Below, in pieces: positions 15,416-25,302 of a DNA stretch of 64,000 nucleotides. Source of the stretch: Flagellimonas myxillae (GTDB lineage: Bacteria > Bacteroidota > Bacteroidia > Flavobacteriales > Flavobacteriaceae). Numbering within the stretch: position 1 is the stretch's first letter; each line of letters opens with the position of its first letter. The translations under genes and the position numbers were made by a program. The notes under the pieces are model-generated. The model saw nothing but the letters and a program-made list of their open reading frames with translations. It ran no database searches and was not told where the DNA came from. The stretch spans positions 434,001-498,000 of the forward strand of contig NZ_JAMFLY010000002.1 of the NCBI RefSeq assembly GCF_023502235.1, read 5' to 3'.

Positions 15416-18400
15416 ATGGGCAAGAAATGTTTTTATTGTGTTTTACTGTGGGTGCTATTCTTTTGCCTTGTACCTTCTGTGACTATAGGACAGGAAATAA
15501 ATGGATCTTTCACTTCCAAGTTCAAGAGGTACCATAAAAATGAAGCCTTTTCGGGTACTCAGAACCAGGATTGGAATGCAGTCGCTTGGAAGGGTGATCG
15601 ATTGCATGCCCAGATTGTAGTGTGGAGCGATGTTGATATTAATGGGCTATCCTATAACATAAGTGATTTAAGCAGTGGAGGGAATGTCATCGATTCCTCA
15701 AATATTCAACTGCGCTTTGGTAAATACATCAAAGGTGATCCAGACGCACGAAGCTGTGGAGAATACCCAAATCACACAACTTCCATTGAACTTGTTGATG
15801 CGCTGGATGACCAAATAATCACCAACCTAAATCCTTCTGACCCCATAAAACTTTGGTTGTCAGTGGACATTCCTGAAACTACGAAGGCGGACTCCTACAC
15901 AGGAACCTTAACAATCAATGGTGGAAGTTCACCCTTAGTATTCAACATATTGCTCGAAGTGGTCAACTTTACACTTCCAGAAGTCTCCGATTGGGGTTTT
16001 CATTTGGATTTATGGCAATTTCCAAGCAACATTTTGGATAAATACAATACGGCTAATCCTGGGAACCCAATAACGATATGGTCCGACGAACATTTTGCCC
16101 TCTTGGAACCAGCATATCGTTTGTTGGCAGACACAGGGCAAAAGGCCATTTCGGCACATATTAAAGAAGGGGGGCTTGGTGCACCATCCATGGTTCGATG
16201 GATTAAAAAGAATGACGGAACATGGGAATACGATTTTACGGCATTTGAAAAATATGTGACCACCTTATTGTCTTGGGGCATAGTGGAGCAAATTGATTGT
16301 TTTTCCCCAGTGGGCTGGAATCAAGAAGTAATTCCCCATTGGGACGAAGCAAGCAGCGCCATGGTAAACCTGAGCGCACCGCTGGGATCCCCAATCTACA
16401 ATACAAGATGGAATCATTTTTTGACCGCTTTCAAGACATTTTTGGAAAGCAAGGGATGGTTTGAAATCACGGTACTTTATCTGGATGAAGTGGAGCAGGA
16501 TAAACTGGATGATGTCTTTGCTATGGTGAACAGCAACCATGCAGATTGGAAAATAGGCATTGCCCACACTAAAGTATTGTCAGCGGCCAACAGCGATAAA
16601 CTGTATGACGCCTCGGGCATTTTGGGCACTGCATCTTCAACTGGGCGTGATGGAAAAATCTCAACCTTTTATACGAGTTGCACCCAAAAACGTCCTAATA
16701 GCTATGTAACTCCCGAAAATAGCTTGGCTGAGATGACATGGATGGGTTGGCATGCGTCTAAAGAAAATTTAAATGGCTATCTCCGTTGGGCCTACGATAA
16801 TTGGCAGTTGGCAGACCCGTTGGATGCACGTGACGGAGCACATACCGCTGGGGATTTTGCCTTGGTGTACAGAGCGTCCAACAATAGTCCATCAGAATAT
16901 TTACCAAGTTTACGATTGTTGTTGCTACGGGAAGGAATACAGGATTTTGAAAAAATTAAAGCGCTCAAAGCCCATTTGGAAGCGTCCACTGACCCCCAAG
17001 ATCAAGATAAACTCAATGCCTTTATGACTATAATAGATCAGTTTGGTCCAAATAGCGGGGTAGGTGCAGCATCCTTGGTAAGGGAAGGCCAACAAGCTAT
17101 TGCAGAAATTACAAAGGGCATATTTTCCTATTGTAGGGTTAATGGAGGGTCCAATTCCGATTATTATGTCAGTGGACTTACCTCTTCCGGAGGCGATACC
17201 AATATAGATTTCAATACCAGCACTTACCCGATTGATGGTTATGAGCATCATTCCAGCACGAAAGTGGGCGCGGTTCCTGGATCTACCTTTACCCTTAGCC
17301 TAACCAATTCGACGGCTTCAAATTGTGCTAGAACTTCCCTTTGGATAGATTGGAACAACGATGCTAATTTTGATAATGACGAAAAGATATTTACGGGTGG
17401 TAATGCTTCTTCATGTGATAACATGAATACCTACGACCTAGATGTAACGGTCCCTCAGCATATTGAACAAGGCATAAAACGTATGCGGATTCAGGTGCGC
17501 GATGCTGATGATGACGAACCTCTGGCGTGTGGAATCATCAACAGAACCGGAACAGCCGATTTTGATATTGAAGTGCTTGATGTGTATTGTTCGCCACAAG
17601 GCGGAACCAACAAAGACTATTTTATCGTCGATTTACGAACAACAGGTGGGAGGGATTCCAATATAAACTTTAACTCCAATGGGTTTCCTAAAAATGGATA
17701 TCTGCATCATACACTTTCCAATGTTATTATTGAGCAGGGAGATACATTCTTTCTGCATTTGGAAAATTCCCAAGGCGCAAACTGTGCACGCACCAAGGTT
17801 TGGATAGATTGGAATGGAGACCATGATTTTGGAGACCTTGGAGAGTTGATTTATAATGATGATATTTTCCAATCGTGTGAAAACGCTATCAACAAATCGA
17901 TTGAAGTAGAGGTGCCAGTTGATGCGGTTGTAGATACAACTAGAATGCGAATTGGAATGCGCGACGCTTGGCTGGCAGAACCGGAGGCTTGTATGATAGG
18001 GGATTTTAGCTCGACCTTTGATTTTGACGTGGAACTAAAAAAAAAGCCATTCAACCTGGGCGAGGATAATTTTACCATAAAGACAATCGGGGAGACTTGT
18101 CAAAATAAGGATAATGGTAAGCTCGAAATCAGGTCAGGGGCCGCATTCAATTTTAGGACGACCATCAATGGTGATGAATATGTATTTACCGAGTTCTTAC
18201 AAGTTGATGCGTTAAAACCGGGAACCTATCAGTTTTGCTTAACATTACCTAGTGAACCAAATTTTGAACAATGTTATGAGGCCTTAATTTCGGAAGCACC
18301 TGAAATATCTGTAAAGACCACCTTGCACCAGTCTCACGGCAAGACAGTGGCCAGACTTCAAATAGAATCTGGAACCCCTCCATTTACCATTAAAAAGAAC

Positions 18401-18763
18401 AATCAAGTAGTTGGCATATCCTTATCCGATTATTTTGAATTGAATGTACAGCACGGTGATGTTCTCTGGGTAGCTACAGACAAACAGTGCGAGGGCAATT
18501 TACAACACAGTGTTTTTATGCCAAACCAAATCGTCGCATCCCCCAACCCGACCCAAGATTCGGTTCAGATTTATGTTCCGGATTTCCAAGTTGGGCACAT
18601 TTGGGTCGGGGTCACCAATTTCAATGGGCAACAAGTACTGTCAAGACAGGTGGAGGTCAATTCGGGAGTTGCAAAAGTGTCGTTGGGGCATCTTCCTTCT
18701 GGAGTGTATTTTATGGGCATTGATGATGGCATCGTCAAGACATTTAAATTGGTTAAGCAATGA
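15416..18763 (+). CDS. Secreted GH123/DUF4091-type enzyme with two GEVED domains and a T9SS tail
   Basis: A 1115-residue protein: signal peptide (about 1-25, ending TIGQ), a GH123/DUF4091-type catalytic region to about 560 with D357-E358 in VLYLDEVEQD and NGYLRWAYDNW, GEVED domains at about 572-720 and 724-880 (WIDWNNDANF and WIDWNGDHDF), a beta-rich linker, and a type IX secretion tail from about 1040 (SPNPTQDSVQIYV to the terminal FKLVKQ). It would be exported through T9SS and anchored or released. Its stop overlaps the next start as ATGA. Paired with the lipoprotein enzyme upstream, it suggests two linkages of the same glycan are attacked. Confidence 0.88.
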   Translation: MGKKCFYCVLLWVLFFCLVPSVTIGQEINGSFTSKFKRYHKNEAFSGTQNQDWNAVAWKGDRLHAQIVVWSDVDINGLSYNISDLSSGGNVIDSSNIQLRFGKYIKGDPDARSCGEYPNHTTSIELVDALDDQIITNLNPSDPIKLWLSVDIPETTKADSYTGTLTINGGSSPLVFNILLEVVNFTLPEVSDWGFHLDLWQFPSNILDKYNTANPGNPITIWSDEHFALLEPAYRLLADTGQKAISAHIKEGGLGAPSMVRWIKKNDGTWEYDFTAFEKYVTTLLSWGIVEQIDCFSPVGWNQEVIPHWDEASSAMVNLSAPLGSPIYNTRWNHFLTAFKTFLESKGWFEITVLYLDEVEQDKLDDVFAMVNSNHADWKIGIAHTKVLSAANSDKLYDASGILGTASSTGRDGKISTFYTSCTQKRPNSYVTPENSLAEMTWMGWHASKENLNGYLRWAYDNWQLADPLDARDGAHTAGDFALVYRASNNSPSEYLPSLRLLLLREGIQDFEKIKALKAHLEASTDPQDQDKLNAFMTIIDQFGPNSGVGAASLVREGQQAIAEITKGIFSYCRVNGGSNSDYYVSGLTSSGGDTNIDFNTSTYPIDGYEHHSSTKVGAVPGSTFTLSLTNSTASNCARTSLWIDWNNDANFDNDEKIFTGGNASSCDNMNTYDLDVTVPQHIEQGIKRMRIQVRDADDDEPLACGIINRTGTADFDIEVLDVYCSPQGGTNKDYFIVDLRTTGGRDSNINFNSNGFPKNGYLHHTLSNVIIEQGDTFFLHLENSQGANCARTKVWIDWNGDHDFGDLGELIYNDDIFQSCENAINKSIEVEVPVDAVVDTTRMRIGMRDAWLAEPEACMIGDFSSTFDFDVELKKKPFNLGEDNFTIKTIGETCQNKDNGKLEIRSGAAFNFRTTINGDEYVFTEFLQVDALKPGTYQFCLTLPSEPNFEQCYEALISEAPEISVKTTLHQSHGKTVARLQIESGTPPFTIKKNNQVVGISLSDYFELNVQHGDVLWVATDKQCEGNLQHSVFMPNQIVASPNPTQDSVQIYVPDFQVGHIWVGVTNFNGQQVLSRQVEVNSGVAKVSLGHLPSGVYFMGIDDGIVKTFKLVKQ

Positions 18764-19461
18764 AATCATTACTTGAATATTTTGGCAAATGTTGGACGAT
18801 TGGGTTCTTTCTATTTACGTCTTGCAGCAGTGGAGAAGATGCAACACCCCCTCGAGAAAATCGAGTGCCTTCGGCCCCAAAACTGGTATACCCTACCAAT
18901 AATTTGCTTTGCATCAACAATGTGCTCACCTTCGATTGGGAGGCGTCTACTGACCCGGATTCAGACGGATTAACCTACGAGGTACAGGTAGCTACGGATA
19001 ATCAATTCTCAACCCTAGTGCATTCGGGTAACACCAATAGCACTGAACGCGAAATCACGTTACAAAAGGGCACAGCACATTACTGGAGGGTTGGGGCGAT
19101 GGACACTAATGGAGGCAAAAGTGAGTATTCAAATGTTTGGCAATTTTTTACTGAAGGGGAAGGCCAGCAAAACCATTTGCCTTTTGCCCCAAGTTTGATA
19201 AGCCCAGAAATGGACAGCGTAACAAGTACAAATTCGGTTGTGCTACAATGGTCTGCTTCCGATGTTGATGGAGATGAATTGGTTTTTGATATCCACTTTG
19301 GGACGGACACTTCCCCAAACAGGATTGCGACTGCACAAAGTGAAACCAATTTTACCCTAAACGATCTAAATGCAGACACAACATACTATTGGAAGATTGT
19401 AGTAAAAGATAGCTTTGGAGCATCGACAATCGGCTCTATTTGGAATTTTACCATCCCTTAA
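18760..19461 (+). CDS. Fibronectin type III-like surface lipoprotein
   Basis: A 233-residue lipoprotein (LFTSCSS, Cys22) with two Fn3-like repeats: about 38-130 (FDWEASTDPDSDGLTYEVQVATD...HYWRVGAMDTNG) and about 140-233 (LQWSASDVDGDELVFDIHFGTD...TYYWKIVVKDSFG). No catalytic motif is seen. The start overlaps the T9SS enzyme stop, so it is co-translated with it. It may be a surface glycan-binding or scaffold protein of the locus, in the position SGBP-type genes often take (inference). Confidence 0.75.
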   Translation: MKSLLEYFGKCWTIGFFLFTSCSSGEDATPPRENRVPSAPKLVYPTNNLLCINNVLTFDWEASTDPDSDGLTYEVQVATDNQFSTLVHSGNTNSTEREITLQKGTAHYWRVGAMDTNGGKSEYSNVWQFFTEGEGQQNHLPFAPSLISPEMDSVTSTNSVVLQWSASDVDGDELVFDIHFGTDTSPNRIATAQSETNFTLNDLNADTTYYWKIVVKDSFGASTIGSIWNFTIP

Positions 19462-19527
19462 CTATATGTCCTCTAGTGCACAATGTACTTTGGACTACCT
19501 TATGTAAATTTATAAAGGGAACAAATT

Positions 19528-22500
19528 TTGGAACAGGTGAAGCGTATATGCACAACCATATCGGTTTTGGTTTTCCTGGGCTCAATATGCCTTGGACAGC
19601 AAGACCTACGCTTTATAAATTTGGGAACGGACAATGGATTGTCCAATGGCAATGTGACAGCCATAGTTCAAGACAGCATTGGATTCATATGGATTGGGAC
19701 AAAAAATGGTCTAAATCGTTATGACGGCAAACACTTTAAGATCTATACCCAACAGAACAGTAGTTTATCGTCCAACGATATTTCCGACATGCTGCTCGAC
19801 CGATTTGGGAGAATATGGGTAAGTACCATTGGGGGTGGTATTAGCAGGTATGATGTATCCCTCGATTCATTTGTTGCCTATAAACAAGAAAAAGACGATA
19901 ATTCCCAAGGATTACATTCGAACATCGTCCATACTTTGTATCAAGATCGCCAAGGATATGTTTGGGCCGCCACGGAAGGGGGTTTGAGTCTTTTTGACGA
20001 GAAATCACAATCCTTCACTACTTTTCTGAATTCCAATGTTACTGGGGACCTACATTCAGAGGCCAACAATATTTTGAGCCTCTATGAGGACACGAAGGGA
20101 ACGTTTTGGGTAGGAACGAATGGTGCTGGAATTTTTCTTTTTGACCCAAATGAAAAGTACTTTTCAAAATATGGTAGCCTACCATACAATGAATCCTTGG
20201 ATTATGTTTTGGACATCATCGAATTAGGGTTTGACAAGTTACTGTTGGGAACTGGGGGAAATGGACTCGTGGGGTTGAATACCAAAGAGGAGACCTTATT
20301 CGACATTTTTGATGAAAATAAAATGGATGGACCCCAGATTGTTCGTGCTTTCTGGAAAGATAACGAATCCAATATATGGATAGGTACCGATGGGGATGGA
20401 CTTTACCAAATGTTACCCGATGGTAGCATAAAAGGACATTTTCTTAAAGACAACCAGTTGCCATCTTCTCTTGCGAACAACTCCATAAATACAATTTTTC
20501 AGGATAATCAACAAAATCTATGGTTTGGAACTGCATGGAGGGGTGCAAGTGTCTGGAAAAAACAGTCCGAAAATGTATTGCGCTATTATAGTGATGGCAT
20601 AGGATATGATTCCCAACCGGTACTCTCGGTTTTTGCCGAAAGAGAACATTTGATGATGGGGCTTGATGGCGCAGGATTGAGTGTTCTGAACATGTCCAAT
20701 GAATATCCAAAAAACGTGCATAAGAATCCAGTTTTGGGAGCGGGGGCTAGTTTTATTCAATGTATTATACCTTGGAAGAAGAATCAATATTGGTTGGGAA
20801 CATTCACCAATGGATTGTTGTTGTTTGATAAAGAAAAGGGAATTCAGGCCCAATACAGGAGGGATGGTGCCAAGAACTCCATTCCCTTCGATGATGTAAG
20901 GGATATTGTAAAACTTCCTTCGGATGACTTATGGATTGCCACTTGGGGTGGTGGTGTTAGCTATTTCGATGTGCAAGAACAACATTTTACGAATTATAAG
21001 TACAGTCCAAACACCATTGGCTCTTTGAGCAACGACAATGCCATCGCCCTTCTTAACGACAATGATTACTTATGGGTGGCGACTCACGGTGGAGGATTAA
21101 ACAGATTTAATAAAGCAGAAAAAAGGTTCAGGAGTTTCCGACATATTGAAAATGATTCCACATCCTTGCAAAGTGATTATGTTTTTTCAGTTATACAAGC
21201 ACAGGATAACAACTTATGGTTGGGCACGAAAAAAGGGCTTTCGTTATTTGATAAATCAAAGGAGACATTTACCAACTACGTTATTGGCAATAGCATCAAT
21301 TCCAATACCGTTATCAGCATTGCAACAGACCATAATGGTGGGCTATGGATTGGTACCAAAAGTGGGATTTTCAAGTTTGATCCTAAAACTGGAAGATCCA
21401 TTGCAGTTCCCGACACCAAAACGGAATTTCATATAAATGCAGTTTGTTTGGATGCAAATGGGAATATATTCTTTGGAGGTATCGATGGCGTAACATCCAT
21501 CAATACTACCGTGTCCATGATTGAGGCAGAGAACCCACCAATTGTATTTACCGATTTTATGCTATTTAATGAAAGTCAGTCGGTATCCAAGGAAGGGGTG
21601 TTGTCAAAAAATATTGCTATCAGTGAAAAGCTTACGTTAAAACCAAATCAAAATGTTTTTACCCTGGGTCTTGCCAACCTTCAATTTCCCATTGCTTCTG
21701 CCATGGGTTATGAGGTGAAAATGGAAGGTTTTGAACAGAAGTGGAGGAGTATTGGCCAACAAGAAAGTATAACATACACCAATTTATCTCCAGGCAACTA
21801 TACGTTTCGAGCACGTTTACAAGGTTTCCCGCACAGTACGGGCAAATCCATACAGATTAAAGTTTTGCCACCATTTTGGAGAACTTGGTGGGCATATATT
21901 GTGTATGCCCTTATGTTTGGCACTTTGCTATGGACATACAGGCACTATACCCTTCAATGGGCAGAGATAAAAAACAACCTTAAAACCGAAAAGTTAAGAC
22001 GGGAAAAAGAAGATGAGGTACATAAGCTGAAACAGCGCTTTTTTACCAATATATCGCACGAAATTCGAACGCCTTTAACATTGATTATGGGCGCTTTGAA
22101 CAACCTGGTCAAAACCAATTATAACGCGAACGAGCAAAAACAACTAAATGCGGTTAAGTACAGTGCCAACCGGTTAATGACCCTGGTGAATGAATTGTTG
22201 AACATTCGAAAATTGGAGACAGGAAACATGGACTTGCAAGTGACAGAGAACAATTTGGTTGTCTTTGTCCAAGAAATTTTTGTGGCCTTTTCGCAACAAG
22301 CCATAGCCAAGAACATTAATTACAAATATGTGCCGAAAACCAAAAATTTAATGGTTTGGTTCGACAGGGTGCAATTGGAAAAGACCATTTACAATGTATT
22401 GACGAATGCATTTAAGTTTACTCCCGAGGGAGGAAAAATTGAAGTGTTGGTCAAAAGAGTGGGCGATTTTGGGATGGTCACAGTAAAGGACTCGGGGTCG

Positions 22501-23565
22501 GGAATTCCAGTGGAGCAAGTTGCCCAAGTCTTCGAGCGCTTCTATCAAAATGAAAATGGAATTGCCGATAATATTGGTTTTGGCATTGGTCTTTCCATTT
22601 CAAAAGATATTGTTGAAATGCACGAGGGATCTATTTCCGCCAGGAATCGGAAGAACGGGGGCAGCTCCTTTGAGATTAAACTACGACTTGGGAAAAATCA
22701 TTTTGGAGCCGCCCAAATTATAGAAGACGCAATGGACGTAGACCACACGGATCATTACCAAGCCATTACCTCGGGAGAATTGAAGAATACTGATGCCAAG
22801 GAGGGCATCACAATTCTGGTGGTTGAGGATAATACTTATTTACGGAAGTTTTTAGTTGAGCTTTTATCAAAGGAATACAGCGTTTTGGAAGCAGAAAATG
22901 GTAAGGTTGCATTGGATTTGGCAAGGGAACACCTTCCCGACTTGGTGCTTTCAGATATCATGATGCCTGAAAAAGACGGCGTTTCCCTGTGTTATGATTT
23001 AAAAACCAATATGTTGACCAGTCATATCCCTGTGGTTCTCCTCACGGCCCGTGATATGGTCGAGAGCATTATGGAAGGCTATGAAACAGGAGCTGACGAT
23101 TATTTGGTAAAGCCTTTCCATGAGGGGGTTCTTAAAACAAGAATCTGGAATTTGCTCAACAACCGGAAACAGCTAAGAGAGCACTACGTGAATGTTACTT
23201 TGTTGAACCCAAAAGAAGTAGCTTTTACATCACCAGATCAAGAATTTTTATCCAAACTCCAAAATATTCTAGAGGAAAAGCTTGACGAGTCCGAATTTCA
23301 TATAGACAGCTTGGCACTGGAAATGGCAATGAGCCATTCCAGTATGTACAAGAAATTAAAAGCGCTAACCGGAATGACTTTGGTGGCTTTTATCCGGGAT
23401 TTTCGATTAAAGCGTGCAGCCCAACTCTTGCAACAGCACAAATATGCCATTGCAGATGTCAGCTTTAAAGTGGGTTATACCGATAGCAAACATTTCAGCA
23501 GGGAGTTCAAAAAGAAATTTGGCAAAAATCCATCCCAGTTTGCCAAAGATCATAGTTCCACCTAA
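19528..23565 (+). CDS. Hybrid two-component system regulator (HTCS)
   Basis: A 1345-residue one-piece sensor-regulator. Order: signal peptide, two-component-type beta-propeller repeats (about 30-680, e.g. IWIGTKNGLNRYD, VWAATEGGLSLFD, LWVATHGGGLNRFN), Y_Y_Y domain (about 690-780), membrane helix (about 786-806), HisKA with phospho-His H844 (NISHEIRTPL), HATPase (GSGIPVEQV, GFGIGLSISK), receiver with phospho-Asp D1143 (LSDIMMPEKDG), and AraC helix-turn-helix. The start is TTG at 19528 or GTG at 19537. HTCS proteins bind an oligosaccharide in the periplasm and switch on the adjacent SusCD locus, which is the expected role here. Confidence 0.95.
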   Translation: MEQVKRICTTISVLVFLGSICLGQQDLRFINLGTDNGLSNGNVTAIVQDSIGFIWIGTKNGLNRYDGKHFKIYTQQNSSLSSNDISDMLLDRFGRIWVSTIGGGISRYDVSLDSFVAYKQEKDDNSQGLHSNIVHTLYQDRQGYVWAATEGGLSLFDEKSQSFTTFLNSNVTGDLHSEANNILSLYEDTKGTFWVGTNGAGIFLFDPNEKYFSKYGSLPYNESLDYVLDIIELGFDKLLLGTGGNGLVGLNTKEETLFDIFDENKMDGPQIVRAFWKDNESNIWIGTDGDGLYQMLPDGSIKGHFLKDNQLPSSLANNSINTIFQDNQQNLWFGTAWRGASVWKKQSENVLRYYSDGIGYDSQPVLSVFAEREHLMMGLDGAGLSVLNMSNEYPKNVHKNPVLGAGASFIQCIIPWKKNQYWLGTFTNGLLLFDKEKGIQAQYRRDGAKNSIPFDDVRDIVKLPSDDLWIATWGGGVSYFDVQEQHFTNYKYSPNTIGSLSNDNAIALLNDNDYLWVATHGGGLNRFNKAEKRFRSFRHIENDSTSLQSDYVFSVIQAQDNNLWLGTKKGLSLFDKSKETFTNYVIGNSINSNTVISIATDHNGGLWIGTKSGIFKFDPKTGRSIAVPDTKTEFHINAVCLDANGNIFFGGIDGVTSINTTVSMIEAENPPIVFTDFMLFNESQSVSKEGVLSKNIAISEKLTLKPNQNVFTLGLANLQFPIASAMGYEVKMEGFEQKWRSIGQQESITYTNLSPGNYTFRARLQGFPHSTGKSIQIKVLPPFWRTWWAYIVYALMFGTLLWTYRHYTLQWAEIKNNLKTEKLRREKEDEVHKLKQRFFTNISHEIRTPLTLIMGALNNLVKTNYNANEQKQLNAVKYSANRLMTLVNELLNIRKLETGNMDLQVTENNLVVFVQEIFVAFSQQAIAKNINYKYVPKTKNLMVWFDRVQLEKTIYNVLTNAFKFTPEGGKIEVLVKRVGDFGMVTVKDSGSGIPVEQVAQVFERFYQNENGIADNIGFGIGLSISKDIVEMHEGSISARNRKNGGSSFEIKLRLGKNHFGAAQIIEDAMDVDHTDHYQAITSGELKNTDAKEGITILVVEDNTYLRKFLVELLSKEYSVLEAENGKVALDLAREHLPDLVLSDIMMPEKDGVSLCYDLKTNMLTSHIPVVLLTARDMVESIMEGYETGADDYLVKPFHEGVLKTRIWNLLNNRKQLREHYVNVTLLNPKEVAFTSPDQEFLSKLQNILEEKLDESEFHIDSLALEMAMSHSSMYKKLKALTGMTLVAFIRDFRLKRAAQLLQQHKYAIADVSFKVGYTDSKHFSREFKKKFGKNPSQFAKDHSST

Positions 23566-23764
23566 AGAAACCCACTTTGCCATCTGTTTGGGCAACAATT
23601 CCACCTTCAAACTCCTACAACTGTATATAAATAAGCACTTTACGAGAATACCCCCCTAAATTTCCTATTTCCCTAAACCTCCTAGCGGGAATTGAAAAAT
23701 ACTTTAGTTGACTATAAAACCATTTTGCATGGTTGAAACGAAAACTAACTTTAATCAATACCCA

Positions 23765-25285
23765 ATGCTTAAAAAAAAGAGAACCAAATGGTTGTTTTTC
23801 AGTATGGTCATAGGATGGGCTTTCCTTTCTTGCGACGATGAGGAAATAGCCAAAATTTTGGTAGAACAGATTACACTGACCGAAACCGATATTAGACTCG
23901 GTATTGGCGAGGTCAAGGGGTTGGTACTAAACCCTATCCCCGAAAATGCAAACAGTTCTGATGTGACATGGATCAGTAGTGATCCATCGGTCGCAGAAAT
24001 TCAATTTAGCGAGAATGGTTTGGTAGCTGGTGTAAAGGGAATGACTCTGGGATCAACTACGCTAACAGCTTCTTCCAATACCTCTGGAATCCAAGCACAA
24101 ACCATTGTGGTGGACGTGATCACAAAGATTCAGGAAATTGAATTGGAAGAAGAGGAAATTGCCGATCCCGCCCAAACAAAGTACAATGTCATTTTTACTC
24201 CGGAAGATGCCTCAATCAAGAATATTGATTGGACTTCAAGCGACCCTAGTGTTGCCACGGTGGATTCCGAAGGAATAATTACAGCAGTATCGGCTGGCGT
24301 AACAGTAGTATCTGCAACCGCCGATGAGGGAGGGCATACCGCTACAGTGGAGATTATTGTTAGCGGAGACCCACCAGTACTTGGACTTATCTATTGCTCC
24401 GCTTCCGGAACCGGGAGCTATAACCCTCAAGAAGTTGTGACAACTGGTGGGGGAACCAATATCAACAATACTGAAGATCAACCAGGAAACAATTACAATT
24501 ATTATGAGGGGGAGAAGCTAACCGTGGCCCCCGACGGTTCATTTGATATTACCATTGTTCAATCCAATAATTGGTCTATGACAGTAGTGTGGATCGATTG
24601 GAATGGAGATAAGGATTTTCTAGATGACGGGGAACGTGTCCAGGTTTTTGGACAGCAGGCACAACTCAACGATGGCCCATTCAATGGTACTATCAATGTT
24701 CCAGTGGATGCCGCTCCAGGATTGGTTAGAATGAGAGTGTTGACCGGCGATGCTTGGACAACCGACCCAGATGCAGACCCTTGTGGTGAAATTGCCAACA
24801 GTACCACTAAGGATTTTGACGTGGAAATTGTGGGGAAGATTTATTGCCCCGTTTCGGGAACTGGCGGTTATAATCCCGATTCGGTCAAAGCAACCGGAGC
24901 ATCCATGGATATTGACCATACCGGAGGCCAACCAGGGGGCAACTATGAATTTGTTACAGACCAAAATCTGGTGGTATCCCAAGGTGGAAGTTTCACCTTG
25001 GAGGTTGTACAATCCAATAACTGGTCACTCACCGTGGTATGGGTCGATTGGAATTCCAACGGAGACTTTTCTGATGCAGGGGAACGCATTCAGGTGTTTG
25101 GCGAGCAAAGTCAACTGAACGATGGTCCTTTTAACGCCACGATCAATGTACCTGCTGATGCGACCATTGAAACGGTGCGAATGCGGGTGCTCACCGGTGA
25201 TGCCTGGACAACCGACCCTGATGCCGACCCTTGTGGTGAGATTGCAAACAGCACCACCAAGGACTTTAACGTGGAAATTCAATAA
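23765..25285 (+). CDS. Big_2 / GEVED domain surface lipoprotein
   Basis: 506 residues from the ATG at 23765, chosen because it gives MLKKKRTKWLFF with lipobox AFLSC (Cys23). Two Ig-like Big_2 domains (about 30-118 and 120-205; WISSDPSVAEI and WTSSDPSVATV) are followed by two GEVED domains (210-355, 360-506) that are nearly identical, e.g. VLTGDAWTTDPDADPCGEI in both. The DNA of the two copies is alike with a period of about 450 bases, a recent tandem duplication. It starts the susCD transcription unit 18 bases before susC and probably serves as surface glycan-binding protein. Confidence 0.85.
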   Translation: MLKKKRTKWLFFSMVIGWAFLSCDDEEIAKILVEQITLTETDIRLGIGEVKGLVLNPIPENANSSDVTWISSDPSVAEIQFSENGLVAGVKGMTLGSTTLTASSNTSGIQAQTIVVDVITKIQEIELEEEEIADPAQTKYNVIFTPEDASIKNIDWTSSDPSVATVDSEGIITAVSAGVTVVSATADEGGHTATVEIIVSGDPPVLGLIYCSASGTGSYNPQEVVTTGGGTNINNTEDQPGNNYNYYEGEKLTVAPDGSFDITIVQSNNWSMTVVWIDWNGDKDFLDDGERVQVFGQQAQLNDGPFNGTINVPVDAAPGLVRMRVLTGDAWTTDPDADPCGEIANSTTKDFDVEIVGKIYCPVSGTGGYNPDSVKATGASMDIDHTGGQPGGNYEFVTDQNLVVSQGGSFTLEVVQSNNWSLTVVWVDWNSNGDFSDAGERIQVFGEQSQLNDGPFNATINVPADATIETVRMRVLTGDAWTTDPDADPCGEIANSTTKDFNVEIQ

Positions 25286-25302
25286 CCAAACCAAATTGAT
25301 TT

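Noticed and set aside
24392-25282. CRISPR-like or mobile repeat
   Set aside because: The two 450-base copies are in frame and encode GEVED domains; this is a protein domain duplication.
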